Virus record (IMG/VR): IMGVR_UViG_3300034073_002951
Span: 1-64,000 of that record
DNA: 64,000 bases
DNA from: a virus
Direction: 5' to 3' (one strand)
Shown here in pieces: positions 16,928-24,129 of this stretch. The position numbers were made by a program, and so were the translations under genes. The notes below the pieces were generated by a model. It saw only the letters and a list, made by a program, of their open reading frames with translations. It did no database searches and was not told where the DNA came from. How positions within the stretch are numbered: position 1 is the stretch's first letter; every line of letters starts with the position of its first letter.

Positions 16928-18500
16928 TTTTGTCTATAAATAATTCTTCAAAATAATCTTCTATTTTTTCTTTCCAAATTGATTGTTTCAAAAAATCTGT
17001 ATGACATCCAACTTGAAAAGTTTTCTTTGGCCTCCATAGGAGTTCTTCACTTATTTCACCTTCAAATGCTTTTCTTAAAATATATTTCATTACCTGACCA
17101 TTGCCTTCGTTTTCATCACGATACTTGGTGGGTATTCTCAGACCAAAGTCAATTAACTTTTTATTTAAGAATGGTGTTCTTAATTCTACAATACCACCCC
17201 ACATCATTGCTTTATTTGTACGAATAAGATTTGTTTTATGAAGACTATTTAGAAGATTTACTCTTTTTTGGTGATACCAAATTGGTTCTGGCCAACAAAA
17301 TCGTTTCACATCCCCATAGGAAGCAAAGATTTCATCTGCACCTTCACCCCCAAACACTACCTTAAATCCCCTTTTATCTATTTCTTGGGATAAAAACAAT
17401 TGAGCAACAGCTGGTGATACCTGTGTCCATTTATGAGTTTCAACCGCCCATATACTTTCTTTTAAAACTTCTTCAATCTGTTCACGGGTAACATTCACCT
17501 CATTTAATTTTATTCCAAACTCTTTTGCAGCCATTCGTGCATAATACAAATCATCCTTCAAGTTTGATTGTCTTTTTTGTTGAACATTTACCACAAATGC
17601 TTCAATATTTGGATTTACTTTTGAAAGAAGATATGTAATGATTGTACTATCTATTCCACCACTCAATATAGTACACACGGGTACATCTGAAATTAGTTCA
17701 TCATACACCGCTTCTTCTAACAAATTTCTAAACCCACTTGTGTAATAATCTACACCCCTATCTTCACCTTCATAGGCCATAAACTCTTCATCATTTCTTG
17801 GATAGTATGCCGTTGGATGATGCAAACTAAATTTTGGTTTAAAATCAAAGTACCGAGTTTCTTTAAGTATTCCCAAAGAATTATAAATTAAAAAGGTTCC
17901 TGGTTCAACTATCTTGATTAATTCTTTGTCTTTATATTTTGAATTAAATCTACTCCCCTTATCAATATTATAATATTTAAGTGAATTTATAGACTCAGTT
18001 AGTCCTTTTACTTCACTTGAAAACGCAATATATTGACCATCATAGTAATAATAAAATGGAAGTCTTCCTATAAAGTCCCTTCCTAAAATTAATTCATCTT
18101 TTTCCTTATCATAAAAAGCAAATGAAAACATACCTTCCAACTCATTTAACTTTTCTTTAAGGTTATTTTTGTTTTCAATCAAAAAGTATAAGAGAAGTTC
18201 GGTATCAGAACTGGTTGTTTTAAATTTGTATTTACTACGAAGGTATGAATTAAATTTGTCAAATGTGGATTTCCACAACTCACCATTAAAAGCAAGATAA
18301 TATCTACCACAATCGGAAGACATTGGTTGATTTGCAATTTCGGAAAGGTCTTGAATGGATAACCTGTTATGAGCAAGTTTCATTCCATTTTGGAAACTGA
18401 AAACAGTATTACCATCCATTCCTCGGTGCATCATAGTCATTAGACCATGTTTTATATCATCCATCGAATTGATGATATTACCACCTAATATTCCACACAT
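16854..18500 (-). CDS. asnB: Asparagine synthetase-like amidotransferase (glutamine-hydrolysing)
   Basis: A 548-residue two-domain AsnB. The N-terminus is MCGILGG with the nucleophile Cys2 for glutaminase activity, then MMHRGMDG and FNGELWK; the C-terminal synthetase domain has the PP-loop LSGGIDST (279-286) and GGEGADEIFASYG. It transfers ammonia to an adenylated carboxylate; aspartate is the textbook substrate, but AsnB-like enzymes also amidate other acids. The downstream dehydrogenase and PLP enzyme suggest a dedicated small-molecule or modification pathway. The last 74 bases overlap the dehydrogenase. Confidence 0.9.
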   Translation of the reverse strand: MCGILGGNIINSMDDIKHGLMTMMHRGMDGNTVFSFQNGMKLAHNRLSIQDLSEIANQPMSSDCGRYYLAFNGELWKSTFDKFNSYLRSKYKFKTTSSDTELLLYFLIENKNNLKEKLNELEGMFSFAFYDKEKDELILGRDFIGRLPFYYYYDGQYIAFSSEVKGLTESINSLKYYNIDKGSRFNSKYKDKELIKIVEPGTFLIYNSLGILKETRYFDFKPKFSLHHPTAYYPRNDEEFMAYEGEDRGVDYYTSGFRNLLEEAVYDELISDVPVCTILSGGIDSTIITYLLSKVNPNIEAFVVNVQQKRQSNLKDDLYYARMAAKEFGIKLNEVNVTREQIEEVLKESIWAVETHKWTQVSPAVAQLFLSQEIDKRGFKVVFGGEGADEIFASYGDVKRFCWPEPIWYHQKRVNLLNSLHKTNLIRTNKAMMWGGIVELRTPFLNKKLIDFGLRIPTKYRDENEGNGQVMKYILRKAFEGEISEELLWRPKKTFQVGCHTDFLKQSIWKEKIEDYFEELFIDKNVPTSFIKRQSGFNTNRITEVTVL

Positions 18501-18503
18501 ATT

Positions 18504-19157
18504 TTATTTTTTAAAGAGTTGGTCTCGTTCAATTGTACTACTCATCCAATCAGCCCAATGTAATACATATTGAATGTTGTATTTAAGGTATTTGTTTGTA
18601 TCATAGACTTTATAATATTTTACGTTGTCTTCATCGAAAACCCCATCGGTAAGTTTAATACCAAAATACTCTACTTCATTATATTGAATTCCATATTTGT
18701 TAAACAAAAAGAAAGTTCTATCGGTATGGGATAGATAAGAAAGATTTGGGTTTGATTTATATACCTCACCTTTATTTTTGATGTGCCATTCACTTTCATT
18801 TGGAACATAATGAGGTTCCCCCTTGTCACCTAATTTACCCAAATCATGATGAAATGCTGCAAACAAAAGTTCATCGGTAGTAAAATCAACTACCCCACCT
18901 TGTTCTTGGTATAACTTCATCATTTTAAGAGAGTTTCTAACCACATTCATCACGTGGTCAATATACCCACCATCGTAGGCGTTGTGGTAAAATGTATTTC
19001 CTGATGCGGGTGAAACCATTAGGTTTAAACCCAACTCATCTTCGGAATACATATGGAGAAGTTTTTCTAATCGTTCTCCATTAAAAGACTTTTCTATTGC
19101 TTTAAGAAACTTCTTATAATTTTCTTGTAATTGAGCTTCGTTGTATTGTTTTGTCAT
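18504..19157 (-). CDS. HD-domain phosphohydrolase
   Basis: A 217-residue metal-dependent phosphohydrolase. Motifs are GGYIDHVMNV (first His), AAFHHDLGKLG (the HD pair) and a late HWADWMSS with an Asp. Such phage proteins hydrolyse nucleotides or cyclic nucleotides, but the substrate is unknown. It heads the AsnB operon, 3 bases upstream of AsnB, and follows a TTGACA-N17-TATATT promoter. Confidence 0.85.
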   Translation of the reverse strand: MTKQYNEAQLQENYKKFLKAIEKSFNGERLEKLLHMYSEDELGLNLMVSPASGNTFYHNAYDGGYIDHVMNVVRNSLKMMKLYQEQGGVVDFTTDELLFAAFHHDLGKLGDKGEPHYVPNESEWHIKNKGEVYKSNPNLSYLSHTDRTFFLFNKYGIQYNEVEYFGIKLTDGVFDEDNVKYYKVYDTNKYLKYNIQYVLHWADWMSSTIERDQLFKK

Positions 19158-19182
19158 AAAAAAATGATTGTATAGTTAATAC

Positions 19183-19211
19183 AATATACAAATTTTTTTT
19201 ATAATTGTCAA
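19183..19211 (-). promoter_or_regulatory. Promoter for the HD/AsnB operon, TTGACA-N17-TATATT
   Basis: TTGACA (19206-19211) and TATATT (19183-19188) on the minus strand with a 17-base spacer, 25 bases from the ATG at 19157. The -35 box overlaps the end of the thioredoxin gene by 4 bases. Confidence 0.75.
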
Positions 19212-19474
19212 TTATTTAAATGCTCAATTATTGCATTTCTATAAGTCAATTCAGATTGAAGTCCAACAAATCTTTCAACTTCTACCCCATTTTTTTCATA
19301 AATCACCGTTGGTACTGACCTTACATTTGCTTGTTCAACAAATTCTGTTTCTTCTTCTATGTCAATGTGGTGAATTGGAACTTGTGGAAATTCCTTTTGA
19401 AGTTTATCAAAGACAGGATTTAACATTCTACATGGACCACACCATATAGCATAATATTTTTTAATTTCTAACAT
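19208..19474 (-). CDS. Thioredoxin
   Basis: An 88-residue thioredoxin with the canonical active site WCGPC (residues 11-15) and the cis-proline loop VRSVPTVIYEKNG. It should reduce disulfides in cytoplasmic enzymes; in T4-like phages thioredoxins serve ribonucleotide reductase. It lies downstream of a hairpin terminator, so its expression may depend on read-through or on a promoter I could not identify. It differs from the CNAC-type thioredoxin at 1089-1385. Confidence 0.93.
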   Translation of the reverse strand: MLEIKKYYAIWCGPCRMLNPVFDKLQKEFPQVPIHHIDIEEETEFVEQANVRSVPTVIYEKNGVEVERFVGLQSELTYRNAIIEHLNN

Positions 19475-19492
19475 TTTTTTAAAAAAATTAAA

Positions 19493-19520
19493 TAAATGGG
19501 GATTTTTACATCCCCATTTA
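19493..19520 (-). terminator. Hairpin terminator after the histone-like gene
   Basis: A perfect 10-base-pair stem (TAAATGGGGA / TCCCCATTTA) with an 8-base loop, followed on the minus strand by TTATTTAATTTTTTT. It lies directly after the stop of the H1-like gene at 19524. Confidence 0.75.
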
Positions 19521-19523
19521 AAT

Positions 19524-19694
19524 TTATTTTGTTTCTTCTACTGAAAGTTTTCTGTATTCAGTAACAAGTTTTTTAAGTTCACCAATTGCTTTACGGGCAC
19601 GGGACTTAGCGGCTTTTGAGTTTCCTTGATGTTCTGCTTCAAATTGTGTCCACAATTCACGCATTTGCTCAAAGAGTTCGTGTGATGTTGCCAT
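19524..19694 (-). CDS. Histone H1/Hc1-like small basic protein
   Basis: A 56-residue protein, MATSHELFEQMRELWTQF at the N-terminus, then EHQGNSKAAKSRARKAIGEL and KKLVTEYRKLSVEETK. The basic core (SKAAKSRARKAIGELKKLV) closely follows the pattern of the short H1/Hc1-like proteins of Bacteroidota, which bind DNA non-specifically. A strong AAAGGAG lies 9 bases upstream of the ATG, and a hairpin terminator follows, so it is a single-gene transcription unit end. It could compact or coat phage or host DNA. The assignment is by pattern only. Confidence 0.7.
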   Translation of the reverse strand: MATSHELFEQMRELWTQFEAEHQGNSKAAKSRARKAIGELKKLVTEYRKLSVEETK

Positions 19695-19780
19695 AAACTT
19701 TATTTCTCCTTTTGTTTATTAATAATTATTGTCCTATTGTTATTTTTTTATGATTAAGGACGATTTCATAAAAATTTATT

Positions 19781-20773
19781 TTATTTTTTAAAATGTTTTT
19801 TATACTTTTCAATTATTTTTTCTTTTGGTTCATTTAAAATTACAGATTTCTTATCTAAATATGTATCTGCAAAATTACTCCAAGTTGAAAGTGGAAATTT
19901 AATTAAAAAAGAACAAAAACATAATGAAAATAAATCGATAACATTTTTAAAATGACTATCTGAAAAAATATCATTTTTAATATACTTTAAGTAGTCATTT
20001 TTTCTATGTAAATTATTTGGGTATTTTTCAAACCAATAATCAATTAAATTATCAGGTCCATCATAACTTATATAAAATTTTTGATTTTCATTTATTTCTA
20101 AAATAGAATCTATTATTTTAAAATAAAAAGTATCATCATAAAAGTCAAATTGATAAAACGATTCTGCTGATTCTTTTTCTCTAAATTTTATAAATTCATT
20201 TTTTATACCATCATTAATTTCATGTAAATTATTTTTAAAATGTACCCCTCTTCCTCTTCGTACATGAATTCCAATCATGTTTGAAGTAAAATCTTTTAAA
20301 ATTTTTTCTAAATTTTTATCTTTTATCTTAATATCTTTTATATGTCTTTTAAACTGTTCAGAATCTGAAAATATATCATCCAATCTCGTAAATCCAAAAT
20401 CTGAATACCAATTTTCTGAAGATTGAATTTGTTTTTTTGATAATAATATTTCATCCAATAAGTCTTTATTAATTGGTTTTGATTCTATTTTATCAGTTCC
20501 TTCTAAATCAAGATTTTTAAAATTCAAAAGATTTATAGATTGCTCAACTTCAACATCTTCTTTAATTAAAATCGTATTAGGTAAATCAAGTAACTCTAAA
20601 AGTTCAGGATAATGTGTTTGTTGTAACAAAATTTTAAATTTGTTTCCATGCAATTTATTTATTTCTTGTGCAATTTCCCAAAAAAATAATCTATTACACA
20701 AACCTGTATCATAACTTCTGTAAATTTCATCGGTATCTCTACCGAATGGTTCTATCCACCTTAATGTACTCAT
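19781..20773 (-). CDS. Fucosyltransferase-like (GT-B) protein
   Basis: A 330-residue protein. NMIGIHVRRGRGVHF matches the HxRRGD-type motif I of alpha-1,2/1,6- and O-fucosyltransferases, KFYISYDGPDN resembles motif II, and FPLSTWSNFADTYLD resembles the late S-x-F-S/W-block of that group. It would use GDP-fucose or a similar donor. The gene is very AT-rich. It overlaps the P-loop kinase gene by 4 bases. The acceptor, whether a host-surface glycan, a virion protein or DNA, is unknown. Confidence 0.65.
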   Translation of the reverse strand: MSTLRWIEPFGRDTDEIYRSYDTGLCNRLFFWEIAQEINKLHGNKFKILLQQTHYPELLELLDLPNTILIKEDVEVEQSINLLNFKNLDLEGTDKIESKPINKDLLDEILLSKKQIQSSENWYSDFGFTRLDDIFSDSEQFKRHIKDIKIKDKNLEKILKDFTSNMIGIHVRRGRGVHFKNNLHEINDGIKNEFIKFREKESAESFYQFDFYDDTFYFKIIDSILEINENQKFYISYDGPDNLIDYWFEKYPNNLHRKNDYLKYIKNDIFSDSHFKNVIDLFSLCFCSFLIKFPLSTWSNFADTYLDKKSVILNEPKEKIIEKYKKHFKK

Positions 20774-21315
20774 TTAATTTTAATTAATTCTAAAATTTGT
20801 TGGGTAGCGGATTCCGTTGGAAACGTATGAAAATTAATATTATTTTTAATAAGTATTTCTTTTAGTCTTTTATCAATCTCTTTACTTTGTTCTAAATTTT
20901 GGTATCTACCCTCATCTTCAAATTTTAATTCATCTCTTTCCAAAAATATATTTACATTATCATATTTGTTATGTAATGAAATGATAAAATCATCAAATTC
21001 TTTTCCATAAAAAGAAGCAGGATAATATGGTTTTTCATCATAAAAGTTTTTATACACCAAGGAAAGAAGTATTGGTGAATCTACTATAATATAATCCACC
21101 TCACCCCAACTTCGTGCTATACCTCTATGTTGATTACCTATTACATAAAATTGGTCACGTATAGCAGGATAATTCTTATCCCATGCTAAAACCTTTGGAA
21201 ATTCATAAGGAGCATCTGCCTTAATATGTCTTTTCTTTAATTCAGACAATAATGCAGCTGCTACTGATGATTTTCCAGCCGAAGGTCCTGCAAATAAATT
21301 GATAATTTTACTCAT
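20770..21315 (-). CDS. P-loop ATPase/nucleotide kinase-like protein (AAA_28 type)
   Basis: A 181-residue protein with Walker A GPSAGKSS (residues 10-17) and a Walker B-like DYIIVDSPILLS. The lid-like region LERDELKFEDEGRYQN and the DSP motif resemble phage nucleotide-kinase-like ATPases of the AAA_28 group. It may phosphorylate a (modified) nucleotide. The ATG lies 8 bases after the T-run of the terminator downstream of the TonB gene. Confidence 0.7.
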   Translation of the reverse strand: MSKIINLFAGPSAGKSSVAAALLSELKKRHIKADAPYEFPKVLAWDKNYPAIRDQFYVIGNQHRGIARSWGEVDYIIVDSPILLSLVYKNFYDEKPYYPASFYGKEFDDFIISLHNKYDNVNIFLERDELKFEDEGRYQNLEQSKEIDKRLKEILIKNNINFHTFPTESATQQILELIKIK

Positions 21316-21323
21316 AAAAAATA

Positions 21324-21343
21324 TGGGAAGGTTTCCCTCCCCA
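21324..21343 (-). terminator. Hairpin terminator after the TonB receptor gene
   Basis: On the minus strand an 8-base-pair stem (TGGGGAGG / CCTTCCCA, one G-T wobble) with a GAAA loop, followed by ATATTTTTT. It lies 6 bases past the receptor stop codon. Confidence 0.7.
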
Positions 21344-21349
21344 TTTATT

Positions 21350-24061
21350 TTAGAAATTGTATCTTAACGATGCATTCCACGTTCTACCAAAACCAAACCA
21401 TACAGAGTTACGAACATCAACATCATTCCATGTTGGTGCGGTTCCATCTGCGTGAATGTTGGTATTTGATTCAGCAATATAAACGGTATCAAACACGTTG
21501 TTTACGTTTACTCTGAACGAAGCGTTATGCTTCATCAAATCAAATCTAACAGTAAGACCTAAATCTACCAATCCATAGGAAGGAAGTTCAAGTGCTCCTT
21601 TGTTATCAGGTCTTGTAAAGTCTGATGAAGTAATAGAATAGTCAGCAAATAACTTATCTGCGAAACGATGACTAATGTCTAAACTTACATCATCAACTCT
21701 AAAGTCAGCTTCTAAGTAAGTAGTAAACTGTGCTGCATCACCAACTTTAGCTCCTTTAGTATAAAGAGTACCTGTACCGATTTGTTGGTTGTTATCATCA
21801 AAGAGTACAGTAGAGAAGTCTTTTGTATATCTCCAATCACCAACTGAAACCATACCTGTTAGTTTCAGAGCGTTGAATGGACGATAAGTTGTTTCTACTT
21901 CTACACCATTGTGAAGAACATCAATATCACGGAACTGTGCAGTACCGTCTGTACCGTCTGCGGTTCTAAATCCTCTACTGATGAAACGATTACCCCATAC
22001 TGTGGAGTAGGCATTTACATTCAAAGTAAAGTCAGTACCTAAGTAACCGTAACCTAACTCAACAGATGTTACTCTTTCATTTTGTAGATCTGGATTGACT
22101 AAGTTTGCGTAGTTAGGAAATACAGCATCAAAGTTTGGTTGACGAGAAATGAAACCTGCATTGAAGAATACATTCTGTCTATCATTGATGTTGTAGTTTG
22201 CTCCACCTTTTACATATCCACCACCTTGGTTTACTTCTTCGGAAAGAGGAAGTGTTGGTTGGTCAAAAAGGTCTTCTCTTTGGAAGGATTGGTTAGATAC
22301 ACCTGCTTGAACTACTGCTGTAAGTTCTTCACCTGTATACTCGACCAAACCGTTTAGACCTTGCCATCCAACATAACCGACATTATAGTAGTCGATTTTC
22401 GGGCCGTTGAGACCTGTATTTTTGAATGGAGATGGGTCAATCAAAGTTTCAATGATTTGACCTGCGGAGTTCTTATTACCTGTTGAATAATAACCATCAA
22501 GACCCATAAGGTCAGTTACTACTCGGTAGTGGTAGCCTGTATAGTCTCTCAAGTCAATACCAACTGATGCACGAAGAGTTTCACCTTCATATTCCAAGTT
22601 AGAAATAACTCCATACCAGTCGTGTGAGTTCATAGAAGCTCTACGAATAAGAACCGCTCTATTTACTCCATCATTACGGAAACCGTTTGAACCGATACGA
22701 AGACCTTCAAAGCGTGAAATTGCTCCTGTGTAAGCTCCTGTGGTTGCTCTATTGACTTCAATGACTTTATCAAAATCAATAAATCCATCAGCATCTCTTG
22801 TACCTCTACCACGGTTTAAGTAGTGTTCGGTCAAGTCAATGTTGAATGGATACATATCAATATCACCATTACGGAAGTTATTTCCACGAGGACCAGTTCC
22901 TCCACCTCTACCTGCGGAAGCATAGAAAGAAGTATTCAACTGAAGTCTATCTGTGATTTCATAATCCCAGTTGAATGTTGCTAATGGTTTGTTGTAGAAG
23001 TTTCTTCTCATATTGAACTCTTCACCATCTAAGAATCCAGCATCAGTATTCCATCTTCTATCAATACCTTCTTCACCGAAGTTTTGGTAGTCACGGATTG
23101 ATACCCATGAGTCTCTTTGGTGGTGCCATTGACCTGCTCCTAAAACCGAAAGGTTTAGAGAGTGACGGGAGTCAGTTGGATTATATCCTACTGCGACAAA
23201 GTAAGTATGACCTTCACCTTGTGTTCCGTAGACATATCCATTACCCGCCCAATAGGAATAGAGGAAGGAAGTTGCCCATCCACTTTCACTTCTACCTGTG
23301 GAATAGGAAAGAGTTGTTTTGGTATAACCATCGTTACCGACAAGTTGAGATACAGTACCACCTCTTTCTCTCTCCGCAGCTTTTGTGAAGATAGATACAG
23401 TACCACCTACTGATGGAACTGCAAGACGAGAAGCACCAAGACCTCTTTGGATTTGGATACCAGAAGCTACATCAGTCAAACCTTGCCAGTTAGACCAATA
23501 TACCCATCCGTTTTCCATATCATTAACGGGTTGGCCATTGATAAGGAATGATGTATTACGTTGATCAAAACCACGAAGTGAAATACGGGAATCACCATAT
23601 CCACCACCTGTCTTGGTTGCGTAAACACCGGGTGTTCTTGCCATTACTTCTGGAAACTCTTGATTACCCACTCTTTGTGAGATTTCAAGAGGTGGAATTG
23701 TAGATACTGCAACAGGGGTTTCCCTGATTCTTGCAATATCAATAACTCCGGAAGTAACAACAATCTCACCAAGTTCACCGAACGCCTGTTCAAGTCTTAC
23801 GACCATTCCATTTGTTGCAGAAACTTCTTGAGTTTTATAACCAACAAAAGATACTACCAAAACCGTACCTTCGGTTGCTTCTTGAAGTGTAAAAGAACCA
23901 TCCATACCGGTACTAGCTCCGATATGTGGGCGTTCTTTCACAACAACAGTAGCACCGGGTAATCTTTCGGAAGTACTTGCATCAACCACAGTACCTGTGA
24001 TTTGTGCATTTGCTACCAATGATGAAAACATCATTGTGATTGCTATTAGTAGTTGTTTCAT
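21350..24061 (-). CDS. TonB-dependent outer-membrane receptor (SusC/CirA-like)
   Basis: A 903-residue outer-membrane receptor of host type. I choose the ATG at 24059-24061, which gives a clear signal peptide (MKQLLIAITMMFSSLVANA, cleavage before Gln20). Then come a carboxypeptidase-regulatory-like domain (GTVVDASTSERLPGATV, FVGYKTQEV; about 21-100), a plug (about 110-230, ISLRGFDQRNTSFLINGQPV) and a beta-barrel to a C-terminal Phe (WNASLRYNF), the Omp assembly signal. No truncation or frameshift is visible. It should import a ligand with host TonB/ExbBD. Such a complete receptor is rare in phages; acquisition from a Bacteroidota host is likely. Confidence 0.95.
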   Translation of the reverse strand: MKQLLIAITMMFSSLVANAQITGTVVDASTSERLPGATVVVKERPHIGASTGMDGSFTLQEATEGTVLVVSFVGYKTQEVSATNGMVVRLEQAFGELGEIVVTSGVIDIARIRETPVAVSTIPPLEISQRVGNQEFPEVMARTPGVYATKTGGGYGDSRISLRGFDQRNTSFLINGQPVNDMENGWVYWSNWQGLTDVASGIQIQRGLGASRLAVPSVGGTVSIFTKAAERERGGTVSQLVGNDGYTKTTLSYSTGRSESGWATSFLYSYWAGNGYVYGTQGEGHTYFVAVGYNPTDSRHSLNLSVLGAGQWHHQRDSWVSIRDYQNFGEEGIDRRWNTDAGFLDGEEFNMRRNFYNKPLATFNWDYEITDRLQLNTSFYASAGRGGGTGPRGNNFRNGDIDMYPFNIDLTEHYLNRGRGTRDADGFIDFDKVIEVNRATTGAYTGAISRFEGLRIGSNGFRNDGVNRAVLIRRASMNSHDWYGVISNLEYEGETLRASVGIDLRDYTGYHYRVVTDLMGLDGYYSTGNKNSAGQIIETLIDPSPFKNTGLNGPKIDYYNVGYVGWQGLNGLVEYTGEELTAVVQAGVSNQSFQREDLFDQPTLPLSEEVNQGGGYVKGGANYNINDRQNVFFNAGFISRQPNFDAVFPNYANLVNPDLQNERVTSVELGYGYLGTDFTLNVNAYSTVWGNRFISRGFRTADGTDGTAQFRDIDVLHNGVEVETTYRPFNALKLTGMVSVGDWRYTKDFSTVLFDDNNQQIGTGTLYTKGAKVGDAAQFTTYLEADFRVDDVSLDISHRFADKLFADYSITSSDFTRPDNKGALELPSYGLVDLGLTVRFDLMKHNASFRVNVNNVFDTVYIAESNTNIHADGTAPTWNDVDVRNSVWFGFGRTWNASLRYNF

Positions 24062-24120
24062 ATGTGTTTTTTGTTTTTTGTTGTTTGTATTGATACCACA
24101 CATAGTATGGTATTTATCCT
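24059..24120 (-). promoter_or_regulatory. A-rich leader of the TonB receptor with a small inverted repeat
   Basis: The leader lacks a Shine-Dalgarno site and is A/C-rich. It contains ATACCA...TGGTAT (about 24093-24113) as a 6-base stem. Its last 14 bases before and including the ATG are identical to those of the gp45 leader. A-rich leaders are typical of well-expressed Bacteroidota genes. I could not place a promoter here. Confidence 0.45.
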
Positions 24121-24129
24121 TTTTTTTTT

